6,179 bases of DNA from SAR92 clade bacterium (GTDB lineage Bacteria; Pseudomonadota; Gammaproteobacteria; Pseudomonadales; Porticoccaceae). Location: contig JABBBF010000050.1 of assembly GCA_018607545.1 (NCBI GenBank), positions 1 to 6,179 on the forward strand. Reading direction: 5' to 3'. This document shows, in pieces, positions 1 to 6,179 of this stretch (position 1 is its first letter; the number at the start of each line of letters is the position of its first letter). The notes beneath the pieces are model-generated. The model did no database searches and had not been told where the DNA came from. It saw only the letters and a list, made by a program, of their open reading frames with translations. The position numbers and the translations under genes were made by a program.

Positions 1-681
1 TCCCATCATCGCCATGCCCATTTCAGACATTACCGTGCGAACATCGGCGAAATCGACATTGATCAGACCTTCGAGAAGGATTAGATCGGCAATACCCTGA
101 ACCGCACCGTAAAGCACATTGTTAGCCTGCTTAAAGGCGTTGATGACGGTCATCTCTTTGCCCAGTACCTGCAACAGCTTTTCGTTGGGTACGATAATCA
201 GCGAGTCGACACGCTCTTTGAGCTGGGCGATACCCTGATTGGCAATATCCATGCGCTTGCGGCCTTCAAAGGCAAACGGGCGAGTCACTACTCCGACGGT
301 AAGAATGCCCATATCCTTGGCCACTTCGGCGATCACTGGTGCAGCACCAGTTCCGGTGCCACCCCCCATACCGGCGGTGATAAAGACCATATCGGCACCC
401 TCGATCGCCTGGGCAATACGCTCTTTGTCTTCCAGTGCAGCCTGGCGGCCGATTTCCGGATTGGCTCCAGCACCCAGGCCTTTGGTCAGGGTTCCACCCA
501 ACTGCAGGATAGTCGCTGTTTCCAGATCACCTAACGACTGGGCATCGGTATTTGCACAGATAAACTGCACGCCATCGATACTGCTCTCGATCATATGGCG
601 AACTGCGTTGCCACCGCCGCCGCCGACTCCAATTACTTTAATATCTGCATTCTTTGGAATGCTCTCTACTATTTCAAACAT
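1..681 (-). CDS. ftsZ: Cell division protein FtsZ (3' end cut by window edge)
   Basis: FtsZ is the tubulin-like GTPase that polymerises at midcell into the Z ring and recruits the divisome. The visible 227 codons are read from an ATG at 681 and are open to base 1. They hold the N-terminal nucleotide-binding domain: the glycine-rich [10 protein letters not shown] loop at residues 18-27, NTDAQ at 44-48, the tubulin signature GGGTGTG at 106-112, [11 protein letters not shown] at 133-143 and the T7 synergy loop NVDFADV at 208-214. Asp210 and Asp213 match the E. coli catalytic Asp209 and Asp212. Family members are about 380-400 aa, so the rest of the C-terminal domain, the linker and the conserved C-terminal tail are missing because of the window edge. 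The start is supported by AAGGGG six bases upstream. It is the last visible gene of the cluster, 59 nt after ftsA. One oddity is Leu-Leu-Glu-Gly at 202-205 where gammaproteobacterial FtsZ usually has x-Arg-Pro-Gly. The identification is essentially certain. Confidence 0.98.
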   Translation of the reverse strand, partial: MFEIVESIPKNADIKVIGVGGGGGNAVRHMIESSIDGVQFICANTDAQSLGDLETATILQLGGTLTKGLGAGANPEIGRQAALEDKERIAQAIEGADMVFITAGMGGGTGTGAAPVIAEVAKDMGILTVGVVTRPFAFEGRKRMDIANQGIAQLKERVDSLIIVPNEKLLQVLGKEMTVINAFKQANNVLYGAVQGIADLILLEGLINVDFADVRTVMSEMGMAMMG

Positions 682-687
682 AGGTTT

Positions 688-693
688 CCCCTT
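688..693 (-). promoter_or_regulatory. Ribosome binding site of ftsZ
   Basis: AAGGGG lies six bases before the ATG at 681 and fixes the FtsZ start. A second purine-rich stretch, GAGAGG at 701-706, is too far upstream to be the main site. Seen directly; its role is inferred from spacing. Confidence 0.75.
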
Positions 694-710
694 AGTTGCG
701 CCTCTCAATT

Positions 711-738
711 AAAAACAACAGCCACCATTATTGGTGAC
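711..738 (-). terminator. Terminator-like hairpin between ftsA and ftsZ
   Basis: Read on the minus strand, GTCACCA (738-732), loop ATAA and TGGTGGC (727-721) form a 7-bp stem with one T-G wobble. TGTTGTTTTT follows at once (720-711). A stem followed by a T-rich run is the layout of a Rho-independent terminator, and it is oriented for the ftsA-to-ftsZ direction. The stem is short, has only four G-C pairs, and the T-run is interrupted by two Gs, so any termination should be partial. It could be an attenuator, an mRNA processing or stability element, or chance. In the other direction no T-run follows the stem. Confidence 0.35.
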
Positions 739-740
739 AA

Positions 741-1976
741 TTACAAACCACCCTGAAACCAGCCTTTCATCTTTCCAAAAAAGCCAGTACTCGAGTTTTT
801 ACCAGATTCTCCAGCACTTTCCTTACGCCGCGCCTGAGCACCAAAATGCAGCAATCCAACTCCCGTTGAATAGATTGGATTATTGACAATATCCGACAAT
901 CCCTTGACGTTGACCGGTGTGCCAATACGCACTGGCATATGGAATATCTCCTCAGCCAGTTCAACAACACCTTCCATCTTCGCCGTGCCACCGGTGAGTA
1001 CCACACCGGCGGCGATTAACTCTTCAAACCCACTGCGTCGCAGCTCTGCCTGAATCAGGGTAAAGAGCTCGTCATAGCGCGGCTCCACCACCTCGGCCAG
1101 AGACTGTCGAGACAGGTCTCGCGCTTCGCGATCGCCAACACTGGGAACCTTGACGGTCTCTTCCGGACGCGCCAGTTTGGCCAGTGCACAGGCATATTTA
1201 ACTTTTAGGTCTTCTGCGTGTGGTGTCGGTGTGCGCAGGGCCATGGCGATATCATTGGTCACCTGGTCACCGGCAATCGGGATTACTCCGGTATAGCGAA
1301 TCGCCCCCTCGGTAAAGATGGCGATATCCGATGTGCCGCCACCAATATCCACCAGCGCTACACCGAGCTGCTTTTCGTCTTCAGTGAGCACCGCGTGGCT
1401 GGATGCCAGCTGCTCGAGAATAACTTCGTCAACATCAAGACCACAGCGACGAATACATTTCTTAATGTTCTGCGCGGCATTGGCGGCACAGGTCACCAGG
1501 TGCACCTTGGCTTCAAGACGCACACCGGACATACCTATAGGCTCGTGAACACCTTCCTGGTCGTCGATAATAAATTCCTGTGGCAACACATGGAGAATCT
1601 CCTGATCGGCTGGAATCGCCACGGCGCGGGCCGCATCAATCACCCTATCGACATCCAGGTCCTGCACTTCACGGTCGCGAATCGCGACAATGCCGTGGGA
1701 GTTAAGGCTGCGAATATGGCTGCCGGCAATACCCGCATACACCGAGTGAATTGAACAGCCTGCCATCAGCTCAGCTTCTTCAATCGCGCGCTGAATCGAG
1801 TTGACCGTGGCCTCAATATTGACCACCACGCCTTTCTTGAGACCCGAGGATGGATAGAGGCCTGTGCCTATAATCTCCAGCTCTCCCCGCGGGCCAACCG
1901 AGCCGACGATGGCGACGATTTTGGAGGTACCAATATCCAATCCGACGATCATATTTTCTTCATTTTCACTAGCCAT
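741..1976 (-). CDS. ftsA: Cell division protein FtsA
   Basis: FtsA is an actin/Hsp70-fold ATPase on the inner face of the cytoplasmic membrane. It anchors FtsZ filaments and signals to later divisome proteins. The 411-aa product is close to the 420 aa of E. coli FtsA. Visible motifs, in order: phosphate-1 loop GLDIGTSK at residues 12-19; the 1C (SHS2) region at about 88-170; phosphate-2 loop LVDIGGGTSD at 208-217; adenosine motif GVVLTGGTAKMEG at 324-336. A C-terminal segment, FFGKMKGWFQGGL at 399-411, looks like the amphipathic membrane-targeting helix after a polar linker. The ATG at 1976 is preferred because GAGG lies seven bases upstream. An in-frame ATG at residue 9 has only a weak AAGAA in front of it. 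The gene follows ftsQ after 23 nt and is followed by ftsZ, the standard pairing. Nothing looks broken. Confidence is very high. Confidence 0.98.
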   Translation of the reverse strand: MASENEENMIVGLDIGTSKIVAIVGSVGPRGELEIIGTGLYPSSGLKKGVVVNIEATVNSIQRAIEEAELMAGCSIHSVYAGIAGSHIRSLNSHGIVAIRDREVQDLDVDRVIDAARAVAIPADQEILHVLPQEFIIDDQEGVHEPIGMSGVRLEAKVHLVTCAANAAQNIKKCIRRCGLDVDEVILEQLASSHAVLTEDEKQLGVALVDIGGGTSDIAIFTEGAIRYTGVIPIAGDQVTNDIAMALRTPTPHAEDLKVKYACALAKLARPEETVKVPSVGDREARDLSRQSLAEVVEPRYDELFTLIQAELRRSGFEELIAAGVVLTGGTAKMEGVVELAEEIFHMPVRIGTPVNVKGLSDIVNNPIYSTGVGLLHFGAQARRKESAGESGKNSSTGFFGKMKGWFQGGL

Positions 1977-1983
1977 AATTTTT

Positions 1984-1987
1984 CCTC
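1984..1987 (-). promoter_or_regulatory. Ribosome binding site of ftsA
   Basis: GAGG, within TGAGGAAAAATT, sits seven bases before the ATG at 1976 in the 23-nt ftsQ-ftsA gap. It favours this start over the in-frame ATG eight codons later. Confidence 0.7.
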
Positions 1988-1999
1988 AGCAGCTCTCTG

Positions 2000-2830
2000 T
2001 TATGCCTCAACAGCGACTGCTATCTCCTGTCGATTATTTTTTCGATTGCCCTGCCAGGCACCGATCAAGGCACTATCTTTCCATGCCACGGCGAGCCCAT
2101 TGGGGTAACGCAGATCTATGCTTTCAATTTTTTGCACCTGATGGCTGAGGCCTGCGGCCCAAACCATGGTAAAGCGTCTTATCTTTTCACTGACCTGGTC
2201 GCGACCAATCACCAGCCGCACACCAGTCGCTGTATCGATAAACCAGACACCCAGATTGTCGCGTTTGAGTTCAGCAATCTTCAGGCCGGTGGGTATCAGC
2301 AGTTCGGCCATAAGCTGGTAGTTCTCCATCATGTCCCGGGAGCTGCCGAAATCTGCACGCAATACCGGCAGTGCACCCAGATGACTGTTGTTTTCAATTA
2401 ACAGTTCTTCACCCAGTCGATTGAGAAAGCCCTTTTCACCCCAGCGGGCAATGGGCACTTCCTCGATCACTTCAACGTTGAGTATCGATGGCCACTCGCG
2501 GCGTACGCTGACTTCATCGACCCAGGGGTGCTCGCGAAGCACATCGCCAAGGCGGGTCAGATCAACACTCAAAAAGCCACCATCTATTTCCCCAACCACC
2601 AGCTCGGAGAGTTCGGCAGTTTCTAAAAACGTAAAGTTGCCACCAATCATCACATTGGTCAGCGGCTTGTCGATCTGCTTGTAGAGCAGACCCACGCCGT
2701 AAATCACCAGGGCCATAACAGCGCACAAAACCATCGTCGACAGCTTGCTGAAAACACTGCTGCCGCCAGCCTCCTTATCAGCCTGGTGATTTCTAGTGCG
2801 GTTAGCGCCGCGACGATTCTGGGTAGCCAT
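2000..2830 (-). CDS. ftsQ: Cell division protein FtsQ
   Basis: FtsQ is a bitopic inner-membrane divisome protein whose periplasmic part binds FtsB and FtsL, linking the Z ring to septal peptidoglycan synthesis. The product is 276 aa, the same length as E. coli FtsQ. A basic cytoplasmic tail of about 29 residues (Arg/Lys/Asn rich) is followed by one hydrophobic segment at about 30-50. Next come a POTRA-like domain at about 57-125, containing the family-typical HPWVDEVSVRREWP (101-114) and EEVPIARWG (123-131), and then the beta domain with RYPNGLAVAWK at 241-251. The ATG overlaps the ddlB stop by one base (TGATG), and GAGG at 2841-2844 lies ten bases upstream inside ddlB, so translation is probably coupled. 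FtsQ diverges quickly between species; the call rests on topology, the POTRA motifs and position between ddlB and ftsA. Confidence 0.96.
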   Translation of the reverse strand: MATQNRRGANRTRNHQADKEAGGSSVFSKLSTMVLCAVMALVIYGVGLLYKQIDKPLTNVMIGGNFTFLETAELSELVVGEIDGGFLSVDLTRLGDVLREHPWVDEVSVRREWPSILNVEVIEEVPIARWGEKGFLNRLGEELLIENNSHLGALPVLRADFGSSRDMMENYQLMAELLIPTGLKIAELKRDNLGVWFIDTATGVRLVIGRDQVSEKIRRFTMVWAAGLSHQVQKIESIDLRYPNGLAVAWKDSALIGAWQGNRKNNRQEIAVAVEA

Positions 2831-3762
2831 CAGAGAGATACCTCGAGCACTTTTTCGACGAGCTGATCGAAACTTAAACCGGCGGCTTTAGCGGCCATTG
2901 GCACCAGACTGTGGCTGGTCATCCCCGGAACCGTATTAACTTCCAACAATTGATAGTTTCCCTGCCCATCGACCATTACATCGACGCGACCCCAGCCGCG
3001 ACAGCCAACGGACTCAAAGGCTTGCAAACAGAGTTCCTGCAAATCCTGCTCACGCGGCTCTGACAGTTCGCTGGGACATAAATACTGGGTCTCATTAGAG
3101 AAGTACTTGGCCTGGTAATCATAAAATTCCGCATTTGATTCAATGCGTATCGACGGCAGCAACTGGCCGTCCAAAATCGCCACGGTATATTCAGGACCCG
3201 GCAGGAGTGGCTCGGCAATAACTGCCACCTGCTGGTCACTTTCGGTTGCCGCTGCATCTCGCCAGGCCTGTTGCAACTGCTCGGCAGTCGCGGCGCGGCT
3301 CATACCAATACTGGAACCTTCACAGGCCGGTTTAACCATCACTGAGCCACCCAGTCGCTCAAGAATTGCCGCCCAATCCGAATCGGCTTCCAACAGCGCA
3401 AAATCAGTGGTTGGCAGACCCATGCCCTGCCACATCTGCTTGCAGCGCAATTTATCCATCGCCAGCGCCGAGGCGAGGACGCCACTGCCGGTATAGGGCA
3501 GATCGAGATATTCCAGCGCGCCCTGCAGGGTTCCGTCTTCACCACCGACACCGTGCAAGGCGATAAACACACGATCCAATTGATAGTTCGGCAACTGTTC
3601 CAGCAGGTTCTCGCCGGCATCTATAGCGACCACATCAACACCGAGGTTTTGCAGTGCTTTATGGATCGCCGCACCACTCATCAGCGACACTTCGCGCTCT
3701 GAGGATGTGCCGCCGTAAAGCAGACCAACGCGACCAAACTTTTCAATCATTGCACTACTCAC
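2830..3762 (-). CDS. ddlB: D-alanine--D-alanine ligase (DdlB type)
   Basis: This cytoplasmic ATP-grasp enzyme joins two D-alanines, using ATP, into the dipeptide that MurF adds to the peptidoglycan stem. The product is 310 aa (E. coli DdlB 306). Visible motifs: [11 protein letters not shown] at residues 17-27, with Glu22 matching E. coli Glu15; [12 protein letters not shown] at 70-81; EGSSIGMS at 148-155, with Ser150 on the lid loop; the omega-loop segment FYDYQAKY at 213-220, with Lys219 and Tyr220; RVD at 259-261; and [14 protein letters not shown] at 272-285, with Glu274 and Asn276 as metal ligands. The Tyr at 220, equivalent to E. coli Tyr216, indicates D-Ala-D-Ala rather than D-Ala-D-Lac specificity. 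The preferred start is the GTG at 3762, which overlaps the murC stop as GTGA and has AAGGGGG just upstream. The ATG at 3750 (residue 5) is a possible alternative. All key residues are present. Confidence 0.97.
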   Translation of the reverse strand: MSSAMIEKFGRVGLLYGGTSSEREVSLMSGAAIHKALQNLGVDVVAIDAGENLLEQLPNYQLDRVFIALHGVGGEDGTLQGALEYLDLPYTGSGVLASALAMDKLRCKQMWQGMGLPTTDFALLEADSDWAAILERLGGSVMVKPACEGSSIGMSRAATAEQLQQAWRDAAATESDQQVAVIAEPLLPGPEYTVAILDGQLLPSIRIESNAEFYDYQAKYFSNETQYLCPSELSEPREQDLQELCLQAFESVGCRGWGRVDVMVDGQGNYQLLEVNTVPGMTSHSLVPMAAKAAGLSFDQLVEKVLEVSL

Positions 3763-5210
3763 GAGGCCCCCTTATCAGTATTGGCCTGGCCCAGGCCACC
3801 ATCCGCTAAAAGTGCGACTAATTTATTAACACTACCAGCGCCCTGGGTAATCACCAGATCATTGTCCTGCACCAATTCATTGAGCAGTGCTGGTACCTCT
3901 TCAATGGTTTCAATATAAATCGGGTCCAGCGCACTGCGCTGGCGAATACTGCCGCACAGGTTCTTGCTGCCGGCACCGGCGATCGGCTCTTCACCAGCGG
4001 CATAGACATCCAGCACAATCAACACATCGACTTCGGCCAATACCTTGACGAAATCTTCGTAGAGATCGCGGGTGCGGGTATAGCGATGGGGCTGGAAAAT
4101 CATTACCAGACGCCTGTCGGGCCAACCGGCGCGCACAGCATCGACTGTAGCTTTGATTTCGGTGGGATGATGGCCGTAGTCATCCACCAGCATCGCCTGT
4201 CCATTTCCGCCAACTGGATATTCACCGTAGATTTCAAAGCGTCGACCCACACCACCAAAACTGTTTAATCCGTCAATAATCGCCTGATCGGAAATTCCCT
4301 CATCACTGGCAACGGCGATAGCCGCCGCCGCATTTAAAGCATTGTGCTGGCCGGGGATATTCAAGCTGACACTTAACGGCGCCAATTTATCCGGCCGCTC
4401 GATCACAAAGTAGCTGCGATTTTTTTCAATGCGCATATCTTTAATGCGATAGGCAGCATCTTCGCTAAAGCCGTAGGTCAATGTCGGGCGCGCCACATCC
4501 ACCAGCAAGTCGCGGATTACCGGGTCGTCGATACACATCACTGCCAACCCATAAAACGGCAGGTTGTGCAAAAACTCGATATAGGTTTTGGTCAGGCGGC
4601 TAAAGTCAAAATCATAGGTCTCCATATGATCGGCTTCGATATTAGTGACCACTGCCACCATAGGCTGCAGATGCAGGAACGAGGCATCGCTCTCATCGGC
4701 CTCGGCAACCAGATAGCGACTGCCACCGAGTTTGGCATTGGTGCCGACGCTGTTGACGCGACCACCAACCACAAAGGTCGGGTCGCGGCCATCGGCGGCA
4801 AATATCGCCGTAATCAAACTGGTGGTAGTGGTTTTTCCATGGGTCCCGGCAATCGCAATACCATGACGGTAGCGCATTAATTCGGCGAGCATTTCAGCCC
4901 GACGCACTACGGGAATACCCTGTTGTCTCGCCGCGGCGATCTCGGTATTTTCCAGGGTTACCGCGGAGGACTTCACCACTACATTGGCACCTTGAATATT
5001 CTCTTCGCGGTGGCCGATAAATACCGTTGCACCGGCATCGGTAAGGCGTTTGATACTGGGGCCGCGGTTGAGGTCAGAACCGGAAATTTCATAGCCCTGG
5101 TTGAGCAGTACTTCGGCAATACCACACATACCACTGCCGCCGATACCGACAAAGTGGATGCGGCGGATACGGCGCATTTCCGGGGGCTGGAATACGGTGT
5201 TATCGCTCAC
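3759..5210 (-). CDS. murC: UDP-N-acetylmuramate--L-alanine ligase
   Basis: MurC is the cytoplasmic ATP-dependent ligase that adds L-alanine to UDP-MurNAc, the first step of stem-peptide assembly. From a GTG at 5210 the product is 483 aa (E. coli 491). Motifs in order: Rossmann-like GIGGSGM at residues 22-28; P-loop GTHGKTTTT at 122-130; EADESDASF at 170-178; [12 protein letters not shown] at 189-200; HNALNAAAA at 289-297; GVGRRFE at 320-326; DDYGHHPTE at 343-351; QPHRYTRT at 373-380. This is the full Mur-ligase three-domain layout. The frame stays open for 34 more codons upstream (ATG-like start near 5312), but that stretch lies inside murG, while GGAGG sits six bases before the GTG at 5210. 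The gene overlaps the murG stop by 11 nt and the ddlB start by 4 nt. A later ATG at 5177 would trim eleven residues but still leave GIGGSGM intact; it lacks the strong ribosome site. Confidence 0.97.
   Translation of the reverse strand: MSDNTVFQPPEMRRIRRIHFVGIGGSGMCGIAEVLLNQGYEISGSDLNRGPSIKRLTDAGATVFIGHREENIQGANVVVKSSAVTLENTEIAAARQQGIPVVRRAEMLAELMRYRHGIAIAGTHGKTTTTSLITAIFAADGRDPTFVVGGRVNSVGTNAKLGGSRYLVAEADESDASFLHLQPMVAVVTNIEADHMETYDFDFSRLTKTYIEFLHNLPFYGLAVMCIDDPVIRDLLVDVARPTLTYGFSEDAAYRIKDMRIEKNRSYFVIERPDKLAPLSVSLNIPGQHNALNAAAAIAVASDEGISDQAIIDGLNSFGGVGRRFEIYGEYPVGGNGQAMLVDDYGHHPTEIKATVDAVRAGWPDRRLVMIFQPHRYTRTRDLYEDFVKVLAEVDVLIVLDVYAAGEEPIAGAGSKNLCGSIRQRSALDPIYIETIEEVPALLNELVQDNDLVITQGAGSVNKLVALLADGGLGQANTDKGAS
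3767..3773 (-). promoter_or_regulatory. Ribosome binding site of ddlB inside the end of murC
   Basis: AAGGGGG ends four bases before the GTG at 3762, and it is sixteen bases from the alternative ATG at 3750. This spacing favours the GTG start. The site lies within the last codons of murC, as expected for coupled translation. Confidence 0.65.
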
Positions 5211-6179
5211 AACCCACCTCCATACAAACCTTGGCAACCCGCGAGGCGGCGCCAGTTTTAGACAGTTCCCGTGCGCGCATAGCCATCTCCAACAGTCGGC
5301 TGCGACTTTCACACAACCCAGTTATCTCTTCGGCTAACATTTCTGCAGTTAGCGCTTTTTGCTGAATCATCAGGGCCGAACCCTGGTCAACTAACAGCTT
5401 GCCATTAACGGTCTGGTGATCATCAATCGCATAGGGAAAAGGAATCAGTATTGAACCCAAACCGGCACAGGTAAGTTCGGCTACTGTCAGCGCACCGGCA
5501 CGGCAGATGGCAAAATCAGCCCAGCTGTAGGCCTCCTCCATCTTGTCGATAAAGGGGACAATCTGCGCCTCAACGCCAGCAGCTTTATACAATGCAGCAG
5601 TCTGTTCAGAGTGCTGCTTGCCTGTCTGGTGCAACACCTCTGGGCGCACTGCTGGATCAACCAGCGCCAGCGCTGTCGGCAGTAGTTTATTGATCGCCAG
5701 CGCACCGCGACTGCCACCCAGCACCAATAGATTCACCGCACCGGCTCTCTGTGCAAAGCGTTCATCTGGCCCGGGCATACTGGCAATAGACGGGCGCACC
5801 GGATTGCCGCACCACTCGCCGCGCTTAAACACATCGGGGAACCCCTGCATCACGCGGTGGGCAATCCGGGCAAGAATGCGATTAGTGGTGCCGGCAACAG
5901 AATTCTGTTCGTGAATAACCACCGGGATTCCCTTTAAGCGTGCCGCAACAGCTCCAGGGCCAGAGGCAAACCCACCCATACCCAGTACTACCTGCGGCTG
6001 ATATTCAGTCAACACCGAGAGCGACTGGCGAATTGAACGCCAAAGTAGCAATGGCGCCTTTAATAGCGCGACCAAGCCGCGACCGCGGATTCCTTCGATA
6101 TCCAGATAATTGAGCTTAATGTCATTGGCAGGGACCAGTTCCGCTTCGATACCGGCTCGGGTTCCCAGCCAGCTGACGC
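5200..6179 (-). CDS. murG: MurG, lipid II-forming GlcNAc transferase (5' end cut by window edge)
   Basis: MurG is the GT-B glycosyltransferase on the inner face of the cytoplasmic membrane that moves GlcNAc from UDP-GlcNAc to lipid I, giving lipid II. The frame is open from the window edge to TAA at 5200-5202, leaving 325 visible residues of about 355-360. Some 30-35 N-terminal residues, including the first glycine-rich loop, lie beyond 6179. The visible part starts in WLGT...EAELVP. It continues with [11 protein letters not shown] (residues 25-35), [10 protein letters not shown] at 66-75 (glycine-rich loop), [12 protein letters not shown] at 89-100, GNPVRPS at 124-130 and [11 protein letters not shown] at 153-163. 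The sugar-nucleotide site follows: [10 protein letters not shown] at 226-235 and [11 protein letters not shown] at 245-255. A TTG at 6075 could be mistaken for a start, but homologous sequence clearly continues upstream of it. The 3' end overlaps murC by 11 nt. Confidence 0.97.
   Translation of the reverse strand, partial: VSWLGTRAGIEAELVPANDIKLNYLDIEGIRGRGLVALLKAPLLLWRSIRQSLSVLTEYQPQVVLGMGGFASGPGAVAARLKGIPVVIHEQNSVAGTTNRILARIAHRVMQGFPDVFKRGEWCGNPVRPSIASMPGPDERFAQRAGAVNLLVLGGSRGALAINKLLPTALALVDPAVRPEVLHQTGKQHSEQTAALYKAAGVEAQIVPFIDKMEEAYSWADFAICRAGALTVAELTCAGLGSILIPFPYAIDDHQTVNGKLLVDQGSALMIQQKALTAEMLAEEITGLCESRSRLLEMAMRARELSKTGAASRVAKVCMEVGCER
5217..5221 (-). promoter_or_regulatory. Ribosome binding site of murC inside the end of murG
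   Basis: GGAGG, a perfect Shine-Dalgarno core, lies six bases before the GTG at 5210. It decides the murC start against the longer open frame that runs back to 5312. It sits in the last codons of murG. Confidence 0.8.

Noticed and set aside
239..712. 157-aa open frame on the plus strand opposite ftsZ
   Set aside because: It is the antisense shadow of ftsZ, rich in Pro, Ser and Ala as expected from the complement of Gly- and Ala-rich codons. No known domain is visible and it has no independent support.
682..740. Promoter for ftsZ in the intergenic gap (TTGTCA at 740-735 as -35)
   Set aside because: No acceptable -10 element lies 16-18 bases downstream; TGTTTT is poor, and the better TTTAAT at 713-708 is 21 bases away. 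The TTGTCA also overlaps the hairpin.
767..1006. 79-aa minus-strand frame overlapping ftsA, with a TTTTTT run near 777-782 as a possible slippage site
   Set aside because: The run encodes Phe-Phe in the normal FtsA membrane-targeting tail. FtsA is complete without slippage and I see no downstream stimulating structure.
1218..1754. 178-aa open frame on the plus strand opposite ftsA
   Set aside because: ftsA is intact with all its motifs on the other strand. The antisense product shows no recognisable domain, and its length can be explained by the codon use of ftsA.
4420..4426. Run of seven A on the coding strand within murC, a possible slippery site
   Set aside because: It encodes part of Glu-Lys-Asn in a variable stretch of the central domain. 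The MurC frame is intact on both sides, and frameshifting would only truncate the enzyme.
5211..5312. 34-residue N-terminal extension of MurC
   Set aside because: The stretch lies wholly inside the conserved C-terminal part of murG, does not resemble MurC N-termini, and is bypassed by GGAGG plus GTG at 5210.

Overview
The window is a slice of the bacterial dcw (division and cell wall) cluster. Every gene is on the minus strand, so transcription runs from high to low coordinates. In transcription order the genes are murG (its 5' end is outside the window), murC, ddlB, ftsQ, ftsA and ftsZ (its 3' end is outside the window). Almost every base is coding. The only non-coding gaps are 23 nt between ftsQ and ftsA and 59 nt between ftsA and ftsZ. 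I saw no RNA genes, mobile elements, CRISPR arrays or plus-strand genes that I can support.

The order murG-murC-ddlB-ftsQ-ftsA-ftsZ, with no murB between murC and ddlB, is the arrangement known from Gammaproteobacteria such as Escherichia and Pseudomonas. The protein motifs agree: FtsZ begins MFE and carries [20 protein letters not shown], MurG has a Pseudomonas-like DDHQ segment, and FtsQ is 276 aa, the E. coli length. GC content looks moderate, roughly 50-55% by eye. A marine or environmental gammaproteobacterium, perhaps Cellvibrionales-like, is a reasonable guess, but the lineage cannot be fixed by reading alone.

The genes at high coordinates complete the peptidoglycan precursor. MurC adds L-Ala to UDP-MurNAc, DdlB makes the D-Ala-D-Ala dipeptide that MurF will add, and MurG adds GlcNAc to lipid I to give lipid II. 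The genes at low coordinates build the divisome. FtsZ polymerises into the Z ring, FtsA tethers it to the membrane, and FtsQ is the bitopic protein that brings in FtsB and FtsL and so links the ring to septal wall synthesis.

The first four genes overlap end to start: murG/murC by 11 nt, murC/ddlB by 4 nt (GTGA) and ddlB/ftsQ by 1 nt (TGATG). murC and ddlB both appear to start with GTG, each chosen by a good Shine-Dalgarno sequence. This suggests one polycistronic message with translational coupling. The tight packing loosens only before ftsZ, where the gap holds a small hairpin followed by a T-rich run that resembles a weak intrinsic terminator or attenuator. That is the most interesting non-coding signal here. 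I found no previously undescribed system; this is a conserved housekeeping region.
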